Virus record (IMG/VR): IMGVR_UViG_3300025853_000833
Coordinates: 1 to 20,795 of that record
Reading direction: 5' to 3' (one strand)
Length of the DNA: 20,795 nt
Source of the DNA: a virus
Made by a program: the position numbers and the translations under genes. Shown here in pieces: positions 5,871 to 11,369 of the stretch. The notes below the pieces were generated by a model. That model ran no database searches. It worked only from the letters and a program-made list of their open reading frames with translations, and was not told the DNA's origin. The first letter of the stretch is position 1; every line of letters starts with the position of its first letter.

Positions 5871-6017
5871 AATTTGTGGATTTGTGGAACAAAATGTGGA
5901 AGCTGGAATCGTTGGTATTCCTTACTAATAGTATCATTTTCTACATTTCCACATTTTTTTTTTAGAATTTGACATAGCGCTTATATAAATTAATAAATTA
6001 TATCTATATATGTGGAA
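5726..6017. repeat. TTCCACA iteron-like cluster beside an AT-rich tract (candidate origin)
   Basis: The 7-mer TTCCACA or its complement TGTGGAA occurs at 5727-5733, 5811-5817, 5883-5889, 5895-5901, 5947-5953 and 6011-6017, with a TGTGGAT variant at 5876-5882. Three copies read on the plus strand and four on the minus strand. Between 5981 and 6010 lies a nearly pure A/T tract. The core resembles the 3' part of a DnaA box (ends in CCACA). Clustered sites next to an unwinding-prone tract is the layout of a replication origin. This is an inference; skew was not computed. Confidence 0.5.
5969..5997 (+). promoter_or_regulatory. Possible promoter
   Basis: TTGACA at 5969-5974 is followed 16-17 bases later by the weak -10 candidates TAATAA or AATAAA inside an A/T tract. 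It would drive the gene at 6035. The -35 is perfect but the -10 is ambiguous. Confidence 0.4.
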
Positions 6018-6034
6018 TTGGTATAAGAAGGGGT

Positions 6035-6328
6035 ATGACTACAAAAAGGAAGAGAAAAAAGAGATACAAACATGCGGTTATTAACAAAAAGTGTTATTAT
6101 TTTTATAATATACATTGGGTTGATATCACCGGGGATAGCGGACACGCTACTGTTGAGGAATTTGACAAGTTTGAGCCAAGTTTTATGGTCACTAACGCTT
6201 ACGTGTATAAAAAAACCAGTAAGTATTTGTACACCTTTGCCTCTTATGATGAAAAAGATGAAGTCTTCTCAGACAGAAACATCTTTCCAATCGGATGCAT
6301 TACAAAAATGGAAAGAGTAGATATATGA
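6035..6328 (+). CDS. Conserved-looking phage protein, unknown
   Basis: A 97-residue protein with a very basic start (MTTKRKRKKRYKH) and a compact beta-rich body containing IHWVDITGDSGHATVEEF (25-42), then FASYDEKDEVFSDRNIFPIGCI. The core HW-DI-GDSGHA together with FSDRN..PIGCI looks like a conserved small domain that I have seen only as a marine-phage hypothetical. AAGGGG lies just upstream of the ATG. No catalytic assignment is made. Confidence 0.65.
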   Translation: MTTKRKRKKRYKHAVINKKCYYFYNIHWVDITGDSGHATVEEFDKFEPSFMVTNAYVYKKTSKYLYTFASYDEKDEVFSDRNIFPIGCITKMERVDI

Positions 6329-6504
6329 GTAGTAGAGAAAAAGTTAATAAACTAAAAGTTTTAAAATACGTTCAGGAAAAATGGGAACAAGCAAAAGAAA
6401 TGAAGATGTTTCAAATGCTTCGTAAAGAAGTTGAAATTGGTAAACATGGTACTCAAAAATACGTTATCAAAAAAGGAAAGAACAAAGGTAAAATAGTAGG
6501 TTGA
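6325..6504 (+). CDS. Small basic protein, unknown
   Basis: A 59-residue, Lys-rich helical protein (MSSREKVNKLKVLKYVQEKW...). The ATG at 6325 overlaps the previous stop as ATGA. Starts further upstream would read through the preceding gene and are less likely. The stop codon lies inside the -35 of the next promoter. The function is not recognised. Confidence 0.55.
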   Translation: MSSREKVNKLKVLKYVQEKWEQAKEMKMFQMLRKEVEIGKHGTQKYVIKKGKNKGKIVG

Positions 6505-6546
6505 CAAACAACCTAAATTATCCTATATAATATATTACAGAAAGGA
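6501..6546 (+). promoter_or_regulatory. Sigma70-type promoter with ACAGAAAGGA leader
   Basis: TTGACA (6501-6506), a 17-base spacer, then TATATA (6524-6529), or TATAAT at 6526 with a 19-base spacer. The leader holds ACAGAAAGGA (6537-6546), the same ten bases found before four other genes. The segment ATTATCCTATATAAT recurs near 9248. Confidence 0.7.
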
Positions 6547-6552
6547 TATAAT

Positions 6553-6933
6553 ATGGAAATTAAATCAACAGATATAAAAGACCATCAACAATACTGTTAC
6601 ACACAATGTCAGGTTAGTTGTAATAAACAAACTAAACATATGTTTGTTAACACAGAAGATAAAACACAAATTACTTTAGCGTGTTGTGAATGTGTTTTGA
6701 AAAAAACTAAATATACTTTTAACAAAAATGATATGACTATCATTAGTGCTATGATGGATTTGTTGAGTCAAAAATGTCTACCACTAAGTTGTAGTGAAGA
6801 AATAATCAAATATGTTAATAACAAACCAGGCTTTTATACAAAAATTAATTTGTATGAAATTTCTAGTTTTTTAGAAAAAGTTATTAAGTATGATGAAACA
6901 ATAAGAACCAGGGACAGTTTAAGAAAAGATTAA
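6553..6933 (+). CDS. Cysteine-containing protein, unknown
   Basis: A 126-residue protein. The N-terminal half carries many cysteines (CYTQC at 15-19, SC at 22-23, CCEC at 44-47), arranged like a metal site. The C-terminal half is helical and cysteine-poor except for CLPLSC. It has its own promoter and leader, so it is likely an early gene. It runs into the minus-strand terminase small subunit with a 4-nt tail overlap. No family is recognised. Confidence 0.6.
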   Translation: MEIKSTDIKDHQQYCYTQCQVSCNKQTKHMFVNTEDKTQITLACCECVLKKTKYTFNKNDMTIISAMMDLLSQKCLPLSCSEEIIKYVNNKPGFYTKINLYEISSFLEKVIKYDETIRTRDSLRKD

Positions 6934-7397
6934 GTGTTAGTTATTTCTGTGAAGTCAGCCTCAATAAGACCTTTGTTATCTTCAACGATCTTTTTCATTT
7001 TTTGAAGCCATTCGTTAGGGTCTTTTGAGTCTGATTGTTTTGTATGATGTATAATTTTTTGTTCAATATATAATCCTGCTGCCTTACCTCTAGCAATTTC
7101 TGCGTTGTTAGCTGCCGACCAAGATTTATTTTCTCTTGCCCCATCTCTGAGTCTTGCTAGTTCTGATATGTGGTTGTGATAAGTTACTTCGTATTTTCTC
7201 TGATACTCTTCTCTAATCTCATTAATATATTTTACAACCAATGGATATCTGTTTGGATTTCTAAGTTCTGATGCCCTTACATATGCCGATTCTTCTGCAT
7301 ACCCTGCTTCTATGGCACACTCTGTTGGCGTTTTTCTGCCTTCATTAACCACAAGCAATTGGGCAAATTTTATTTGCTGTTCTGTCAATTTCTTCAT
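6930..7397 (-). CDS. terS: Terminase small subunit (TerS-like)
   Basis: TerS binds the packaging site and loads TerL. The protein is about 155 residues, starting MKKLTEQQIKFAQLLVVNEG, then CAIEAGYAEESAYVRASELRNP and VVKYINEIREEY, the typical helix-turn-helix N-terminus of phage terminase small subunits. The C-terminal half is an alpha-helical, charged oligomerisation-type region. I chose the ATG at 7397, with GGGA just upstream; an in-frame ATG at 7406 adds three residues, and a longer start at 7442 would overlap the putative -35. It is encoded against the direction of the other packaging genes and lies about 4.4 kb from TerL, which is unusual. Confidence 0.8.
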   Translation of the reverse strand: MKKLTEQQIKFAQLLVVNEGRKTPTECAIEAGYAEESAYVRASELRNPNRYPLVVKYINEIREEYQRKYEVTYHNHISELARLRDGARENKSWSAANNAEIARGKAAGLYIEQKIIHHTKQSDSKDPNEWLQKMKKIVEDNKGLIEADFTEITNT

Positions 7398-7413
7398 TAA
7401 TCCCATAATTTGA

Positions 7414-7442
7414 CATTTAGAGTAAATAAGAGTAAAAGTCAA
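7414..7442 (-). promoter_or_regulatory. Possible promoter for the terminase small subunit
   Basis: On the minus strand, TTGACT (7442-7437), a 17-base spacer and TAAATG (7419-7414). The -35 matches the other promoters here; the -10 is poor. It would give a very short leader. Confidence 0.3.
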
Positions 7443-7444
7443 TA

Positions 7445-7705
7445 ATGGGCCAGGACGGGAGACTGCACTGGCCCACCTTTATGATAAACGGAAAGCAATT
7501 AAAATTAGTCGTAGATAAGTTTATGAAAGGCGAAGTTAGCCAAAACGCTAGAGTTCAGGTGATACTTCCCAATGGAGAATTTTACGATATCAAAGGCATT
7601 CAATTATTAGAAAATAAACTGTTTGGAGTCAGAGAAAGTCATAGAATCGCAATCACTATTGAGCCTGAAAAATGGCGTATGGGTAGGGTGGTCAAGAAGG
7701 TATGA
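7445..7705 (+). CDS. Small conserved-looking protein, unknown
   Basis: An 86-residue frame. The likely conserved part begins at the in-frame ATG at 7481 (MINGKQLKLVVDKFMKGEV) and continues with ARVQVILPNGEFYDIKGIQLLENKLFG, a beta-rich small domain. The longer start at 7445 has no Shine-Dalgarno sequence. The region between the two starts contains an inverted repeat (GGGCCA...TGGCCC). It is divergent from TerS. No function is recognised. Confidence 0.55.
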   Translation: MGQDGRLHWPTFMINGKQLKLVVDKFMKGEVSQNARVQVILPNGEFYDIKGIQLLENKLFGVRESHRIAITIEPEKWRMGRVVKKV

Positions 7706-7711
7706 TTTACT

Positions 7712-8080
7712 TTGAATCCTGAGAGAAAATTATGGCTAGATTTGAAAAAATCTTCCCCAAATATTGTTTGGAATAGAGTAGAAAATTTGGCAGTTCCAGG
7801 GCTTCCTGACTTGCTTGGATATAATAAAAATCAACGATTTTTCACATTAGAATTAAAAGTAAAACAGAGTAAAAAAGTGAGGTTCTCACCACACCAAATA
7901 GCCTTCCATGTGCTACATCCTAAGAACAGTTTTATCTTGGTAAAGGCCCTCGCTCCTTTACACTACAAACTTTTTGAAGGCTCCCGGATCGAGTCGCTTG
8001 TGACTTCTTTTGTAGATACCCCTTCGCTTGCGGGTGGCGAGTCGCTTGCGGCTTGCGTACTTTCGCTTGAGCGTTTGTAG
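7712..8080 (+). CDS. VRR-NUC-like PD-(D/E)XK nuclease with repeat-derived tail
   Basis: A 122-residue protein. Residues 22-50 (RVENLAVPGLPDLLGY...FFTLELKV) carry the PD-(D/E)XK core with Asp33, Glu47 and Lys49, and HQIAFH (61-66) fits the following helix. This matches the VRR-NUC/Holliday-resolvase-like group, whose members cut branched DNA. The only possible start is TTG at 7712, since a stop lies directly upstream in frame. After about residue 90 the tail is odd: four TCGCTTG words, all in the same phase, are read as Ser-Leu (ESLV, PSLA, ESLA, LSLE). The tail may be an accretion from the repeat field. Confidence 0.65.
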   Translation: MNPERKLWLDLKKSSPNIVWNRVENLAVPGLPDLLGYNKNQRFFTLELKVKQSKKVRFSPHQIAFHVLHPKNSFILVKALAPLHYKLFEGSRIESLVTSFVDTPSLAGGESLAACVLSLERL

Positions 8081-8220
8081 TTAGTAAAATGTTTTGTATT
8101 TTCCCTGTGGAGATCCTCTGCTGCTACGCTTGAGCCTTCGCTTGAGCGTTCGCCTGTGCGTGTACGTTTAGCTGCTCGCTTAAGTTTTTTGTAATAAGAA
8201 GGGTGGCGGAATACGTGCAT
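7963..8220 (-). CDS. Questionable minus-strand ORF built from CAAGCG repeats
   Basis: An 85-residue frame starting directly after the stop of the GP88-like gene (TAAATG). The first 25 residues are basic (MHVFRHPSYYKKLKRAAKR). The rest is a Ser/Glu/Thr-rich low-complexity tail in which each repeat is read as SSE, ASD or TSD. No Shine-Dalgarno sequence is seen, and it overlaps the tail of the nuclease on the other strand. Direct stop-start adjacency allows reinitiation, but it may be a by-product of the repeats. Confidence 0.25.
   Translation of the reverse strand: MHVFRHPSYYKKLKRAAKRTRTGERSSEGSSVAAEDLHRENTKHFTNYKRSSESTQAASDSPPASEGVSTKEVTSDSIREPSKSL
7994..8182 (+). repeat. TCGCTTG repeat field, left of the GP88-like gene
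   Basis: Exact TCGCTTG at 7994-8000, 8024-8030, 8042-8048, 8063-8069 and 8138-8144, with variants ACGCTTG at 8126, TCGCCTG near 8150 and TCGCTTA at 8176. Nearly all point the same way. The stretch is clearly more GC-rich than the surrounding genome. Confidence 0.75.
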
Positions 8221-8901
8221 TTAGTGCTTGCCATATGTTATATTTTTAATATCAGAATTCCAACATTTTCTACAATTTCCGCAATGGCCTAAATCTAGTT
8301 CTTTTTTCTGATCTTTAGTAAAAGCTTTAAAATTTTCTAAAGTGTGGACAGTCCCTGTTTTATCAGTTCTAAAAGCGGGGCAATTATCCTCGCTGTGGGT
8401 ACTTGATACTGTGGAAGTGTTAGGCCAGCTGCTTTGGGCCTGTTGGTCTATTAATGGTGCACTAAAACGAATGGTCAAGTTACCGGGAGCTCTCGCTACA
8501 TACTTTTTAAGCCACGCCTCACGCGTTGGCAGCCAGTGGCTTACTGTTGGCGTTTGCCTGCAAACTTTAAAAATTTTGGCTAAGTGTTTTAAGTGCTGTA
8601 CGTCTCCAGCGTCATGCCATCTAAAGTATTTTGATTTTTTAGAATTAATAATTGAAGACATGGCTTTAACCCATAGCGGGTGGCTGATGGCCTTCAGGCG
8701 CTTGTATTGTGCTTGCTTGATTGCTGAATATCTTGCGTAGTTACCTTTTAGGGCGTAACAGGTTGAGCAAACGCTGTTAGGAACCAGCCGAAGCTTACTA
8801 CCTGTTTTACACTCCCACGCGGGCAAGCCGTAAGCATGGCCCGGCATCTTAGAGGGTTTGCTTAAGCTACCTGTGATAAGTAATGCATTTTTAATTTTCA
8901 T
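8221..8901 (-). CDS. GP88-like protein (phage gene product 88 family)
   Basis: A 226-residue minus-strand protein. The pattern matches the GP88-type family of phage proteins: GLPAWEC (25-31), VCSTCYALKGNY (44-55), a conserved FRWHDAGD (93-100), SHWLPTREAW (121-130) and a C-terminal CGNCRKCW (207-214). The clustered cysteines suggest a metal or iron-sulfur site; the biochemical role of the family is not established to my knowledge. It has its own consensus promoter 13 nt before the ATG, with almost no leader and no Shine-Dalgarno sequence. With its opposite orientation, private promoter and flanking repeats, it looks like a mobile 'moron' cassette. Confidence 0.65.
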   Translation of the reverse strand: MKIKNALLITGSLSKPSKMPGHAYGLPAWECKTGSKLRLVPNSVCSTCYALKGNYARYSAIKQAQYKRLKAISHPLWVKAMSSIINSKKSKYFRWHDAGDVQHLKHLAKIFKVCRQTPTVSHWLPTREAWLKKYVARAPGNLTIRFSAPLIDQQAQSSWPNTSTVSSTHSEDNCPAFRTDKTGTVHTLENFKAFTKDQKKELDLGHCGNCRKCWNSDIKNITYGKH

Positions 8902-8914
8902 AATTTCTAGATCC

Positions 8915-8943
8915 TATATAGTCCCTTTTCCAGGCGTTGTCAA
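8915..8943 (-). promoter_or_regulatory. Sigma70-type promoter of the GP88-like gene
   Basis: On the minus strand, TTGACA (8943-8938), exactly 17 bases, then TATATA (8920-8915), followed by GGATC. Transcription would begin only about 5-8 nt before the ATG at 8901. Confidence 0.75.
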
Positions 8944-9175
8944 GGCTGGAAGCAGCTGGCTTAACAAATTTTTTAAGTATTTGGTGATATCTTTTTGAAA
9001 ACAGCGTGGGCCAGCTTCACCGGGTCGCTTGCAACTTTCGCGAATAGAGGCAAGCGAACAGCAGCGGAGCTGCTCGCTTGTCGCTTGTGATTTTCTAACC
9101 TTTTTAAAATGTAATAAGATACCAGAGAGCTCTCGCTTGTGCCTTGTTAGTAAAAATAAAAATAAACCTTTAAAA
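8944..9175. other. Intergenic region with no gene
   Basis: Part of the 416-nt gap between the divergent genes at 8901 and 9318. I find no ORF with support here. It holds the right-hand TCGCTTG field and an imperfect cruciform at 9051-9080 (CAAGCG/CGCTTG and AGCAGC/GCTGCT arms around GGA). The remainder of the gap holds the terminator and promoter listed separately. Confidence 0.6.
9025..9139. repeat. TCGCTTG repeat field, right of the GP88-like gene
   Basis: Exact copies at 9025-9031, 9074-9080, 9081-9087 and 9133-9139, and an inverted copy (CAAGCGA) at 9051-9057. The inverted copy and the one at 9074 form the arms of a bulged hairpin. Confidence 0.75.
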
Positions 9176-9225
9176 TAAAAAACCCACTTTGGACATTTAG
9201 AACACCAAAATGGGTTTTTATTATT
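9176..9225 (+). terminator. Hairpin terminator, probably bidirectional
   Basis: AAAACCCACTTTGG (9179-9192) pairs with CCAAAATGGGTTTT (9205-9218) with one mismatch around a 12-nt loop, followed by a T-rich run (TTTTTATTATT). The A-run on the left makes it usable from either side. It separates the GP88 cassette from the operon beginning at 9318. Confidence 0.6.
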
Positions 9226-9262
9226 AACAGAAAAGATTTACTTTTCATTATCCTATATAATC

Positions 9263-9313
9263 CCCTTGACAATAATTTCAAGGGCGTGCTATAACTTTTT
9301 TTAACAGAAAGGA
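9263..9313 (+). promoter_or_regulatory. Promoter with operator-like inverted repeat and ACAGAAAGGA leader
   Basis: TTGACA (9266-9271), an 18-base spacer, TATAAC (9290-9295). A perfect 7-bp inverted repeat, CCCTTGA (9263-9269) and TCAAGGG (9278-9284), straddles the -35 and spacer and would suit a repressor dimer. ACAGAAAGGA at 9304-9313 precedes the ATG by 4 nt. A TCCTATATAAT element lies just upstream at 9251. Confidence 0.65.
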
Positions 9314-9317
9314 AAAT

Positions 9318-10253
9318 ATGGCTAAACTAGCACTAAACGCTGAAAGGCGAAACTCGATTGGGAATGTAATCGAGGAACATTTTCGTAATAAAGATAGTAT
9401 TGCAAAAAGAAATTGGGATAATGCTATTCAAAATTACGAAAGCAATCGACCTCTCATTGAACGATTAATTGAAACAGTAGTTCGTATGCACCAACCTCAA
9501 AATGATGTTGATACGATTAAAACTATGATTAGTCGTTATGGGGATAGTGGTGGAAACATTTATTCAGATAATTGTTTTTACTTTACTGCCCCTGACTATG
9601 ACGAGGACGGCAAAAGAAAAGAGGACGACAAATCAGTTCATATTTCGTTTAAGTTAGAAAGAGACTTTGCTTATTCTTATTTTGATAAAAAAATAAGAGA
9701 CGCAAACCTTGACCCTAACAATGAACACAAATATGGAAGTAATACAAATCCTAGATATAACCAAATGCAAAATGACATTGGAAAATTTTTAGGATTTAGG
9801 TCGTCAAGTAATGATGACGCGAGCAAAGCAAATATTGCGTCTCAATGGGACGACAAGTTTAGACTTGAAGTGATTGGCACTTCTTATTGTCATAGTAGAC
9901 AATTTGGAGTGAACGAAACCGACTTTCAAGTTTTGAATAATTTTAAAATTATTCAGGAACAAGTCGTTCAAACTCACGAGGCATTTTACGATTATATAAA
10001 ATCTAAAATGGATAAGGTGAGACTAGGTCTGAAATCTTATAAGTATTTCGATCAAGCAAAAGAGTTGTGTGATAATTTGGGGATTGCTTTAAATGAAAGT
10101 ATCTTAAATGAAAAATCATCTTTAGCATTATCCATTTATAACCCTACTGCCCTTGCAGATATACTTAAAGATAATGACATAGAAAACGCAGACAAAAAGG
10201 CGTCAATAATTGCTAAATTCAAAAAAGGGGAATTAAATCAGGCAATTAATTAA
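9318..10253 (+). CDS. Hypothetical phage protein, 311 residues
   Basis: A 311-residue soluble protein, the largest unknown in the window. The N-terminal 60 residues are helical and charged (LNAERRNSIGNVIEEHF...). The middle is Asp/Asn-rich with aromatic beta-type stretches (NIYSDNCFYFTAPDYDEDGK, SVHISFKLERDFAYSYF). The last 100 residues are helical and end in KGELNQAIN. No signal peptide, membrane segment or catalytic motif is recognised. It is the first gene of the 9318-11573 operon and has a strong promoter and ribosome site, so it is probably abundant early in infection. Confidence 0.75.
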   Translation: MAKLALNAERRNSIGNVIEEHFRNKDSIAKRNWDNAIQNYESNRPLIERLIETVVRMHQPQNDVDTIKTMISRYGDSGGNIYSDNCFYFTAPDYDEDGKRKEDDKSVHISFKLERDFAYSYFDKKIRDANLDPNNEHKYGSNTNPRYNQMQNDIGKFLGFRSSSNDDASKANIASQWDDKFRLEVIGTSYCHSRQFGVNETDFQVLNNFKIIQEQVVQTHEAFYDYIKSKMDKVRLGLKSYKYFDQAKELCDNLGIALNESILNEKSSLALSIYNPTALADILKDNDIENADKKASIIAKFKKGELNQAIN

Positions 10254-10254
10254 A

Positions 10255-10305
10255 TTGACAATAGTAGGGGATAATATATTATCCCCTACTAGATAACAGA
10301 AAGGA
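10255..10305 (+). promoter_or_regulatory. Promoter overlapping a perfect 28-bp palindrome
   Basis: TTGACA (10255-10260) and TATTAT (10277-10282) with a 16-base spacer. Positions 10263-10290 are a perfect palindrome with 14-base arms AGTAGGGGATAATA and TATTATCCCCTACT, covering the spacer, -10 and likely start site. ACAGAAAGGA (10296-10305) precedes the ATG at 10310. Confidence 0.6.
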
Positions 10306-10309
10306 AACT

Positions 10310-10516
10310 ATGGCAGAAAGCACTAAATTTTTTAGACAGAAAAAAGGGGCGTGGATTTACTATTATGACCCTTTAACTAATAGGTCTAAGAAACTTGAAT
10401 TGCAATATCTATTAGATAAAATAAATAATTCTCTTTTAACAAAAAATAAATATTTTGTTTTAAAAGAGGATTTAAAAGAGTATAAAAGAAAGCAGAAAGA
10501 AAAACAGAAAGGATAA
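10310..10516 (+). CDS. Small basic protein, unknown
   Basis: A 68-residue protein. The first third holds aromatic residues (KKGAWIYYYDPLTN), then a Leu-rich helix and a strongly basic C-terminal helix (KEYKRKQKEKQKG). The RNA leader and spacing are the same as for its neighbours. No domain is recognised; DNA or RNA binding is possible from charge. Confidence 0.6.
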   Translation: MAESTKFFRQKKGAWIYYYDPLTNRSKKLELQYLLDKINNSLLTKNKYFVLKEDLKEYKRKQKEKQKG

Positions 10517-10517
10517 T

Positions 10518-10796
10518 ATGTTCTATAATGATAAAAATGAAAATTCTATAAGTCGTAAAGATGAAAACGAATTATTAGAATTATTAAAGGCAAAACCTTT
10601 TTTTACAATTTGCTATCACGCTGAAAAGCACAAAGGATTGATTATAAGAAAAGGTCTGTGGATTGAGGGTTGTGTAGTAAATAAAAACTTCATAACTTAT
10701 TGGGACATTGAGAAAGAGGGATTTAGACGAGCAAGTAATAAAACTTGTCCCCCTCTAATTATTGTTAATGAAAATAACGAAAGGGTATTACAATGA
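10518..10796 (+). CDS. Hypothetical protein, 92 residues
   Basis: A 92-residue soluble protein with an acidic N-terminal helix (DENELLELLKAKPF) and a beta-rich body (LIIRKGLWIEGCVVNKNFITYWDIEKEGFRR). It begins 1 nt after the previous stop, with ACAGAAAGGA 4 nt before the ATG. The stop overlaps a following micro-ORF as ATGA. No catalytic motif is seen. Confidence 0.6.
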   Translation: MFYNDKNENSISRKDENELLELLKAKPFFTICYHAEKHKGLIIRKGLWIEGCVVNKNFITYWDIEKEGFRRASNKTCPPLIIVNENNERVLQ

Positions 10797-10861
10797 CACT
10801 TATTGAATTAGGCGTTTTATTTTTTGTAGGGTTAATTATAATATTGTGGTATTCAAAATGA
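10793..10861 (+). CDS. 22-residue transmembrane micro-ORF
   Basis: MTLIELGVLFFVGLIIILWYSK is too long to count as noise in composition: essentially one membrane helix ending in a basic residue. Its ATG overlaps the previous stop and its stop overlaps the next ATG, both as ATGA. It could be a real micropeptide or simply a reinitiation bridge between genes. Confidence 0.4.
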   Translation: MTLIELGVLFFVGLIIILWYSK

Positions 10862-11031
10862 GTTTAGAATTAGCACTTACTTTATTGGGTCTACTATTAA
10901 TGATAGTCGGCTCAATTTTTTATATTATCGCAATGTTATTAGAAAGACACTACGACCGAAAGCTTTGGGAGTTAGACCGAAAATTAAAACAAGATCAAAA
11001 ATGGAGAGATAAAAATGGACGATCGATTTAA
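10858..11031 (+). CDS. Small single-pass membrane protein
   Basis: A 57-residue protein with an N-terminal membrane helix (ALTLLGLLLMIVGSIFYIIAMLL, about 5-27) and a charged cytoplasmic-type helix (RHYDRKLWELDRKLKQDQKW). I chose ATG 10858 because it overlaps the micro-ORF stop as ATGA; a GTG at 10846 would add four residues. The layout (short exterior, helix, basic tail) fits a small inner-membrane protein such as a lysis or superinfection factor, but nothing specific is recognised. Confidence 0.55.
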   Translation: MSLELALTLLGLLLMIVGSIFYIIAMLLERHYDRKLWELDRKLKQDQKWRDKNGRSI

Positions 11032-11332
11032 TTGGTGTCATAATCCTAACTGCCATACAAGATTGACTAAAGATAGAGTTAAAGGTAGTGGCGACAATCT
11101 AGTTAGTAGGACTAGAAAAATAAATAATAGTAAAGGTTATGACTGTTCCCCTAATTCTAGGTGGTGGCATTTCTTTTGCACTACAAGTTGTCGCGAGGAA
11201 TACATTAACAAAAATTTAGTTCAGTTCGTTGCAATCAATCCTATTGTTGAGCCAAAAGAAATTCCCGTTGAGGAATACACTACTCAATATGGATATAAAG
11301 ATTTCAGAATTAAGAGGGTTGCAAATGATTGA
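11015..11332 (+). CDS. Putative zinc-binding protein, unknown
   Basis: A 105-residue protein with cysteine pairs CHNPNC (8-13) and FCTTSC (54-59), plus WWHFFC. This could be a treble-clef-like zinc site with His residues between. The C-terminal third is Pro/Glu-rich (NPIVEPKEIPVEEY). It overlaps the membrane-protein gene by 17 nt. Function is unknown. Confidence 0.6.
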   Translation: MDDRFNWCHNPNCHTRLTKDRVKGSGDNLVSRTRKINNSKGYDCSPNSRWWHFFCTTSCREEYINKNLVQFVAINPIVEPKEIPVEEYTTQYGYKDFRIKRVAND

Positions 11333-11369
11333 AATGAATTATATATTTGAGGACAACAGAAAGGATAAT

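Noticed and set aside
7442-7442. Upstream start of the terminase small subunit at 7442
   Set aside because: The extra residues (MTFTLIYSKCQI) do not resemble the family N-terminus. The region overlaps the possible -35 and has no ribosome site.
8342-8740. 132-codon plus-strand ORF opposite the GP88-like gene
   Set aside because: It lies wholly antisense to a frame with family motifs. It lacks a ribosome site and has no recognisable pattern.
7994-9139. TCGCTTG repeats as a CRISPR array
   Set aside because: The repeat is only 7 bp, spacing is irregular, one copy is inverted, and no cas gene is visible.
10263-10290. 28-bp palindrome as a terminator of the 9318 gene
   Set aside because: No T-run follows, it overlaps a promoter -10, and the centre has no loop. 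An operator-type role fits better.
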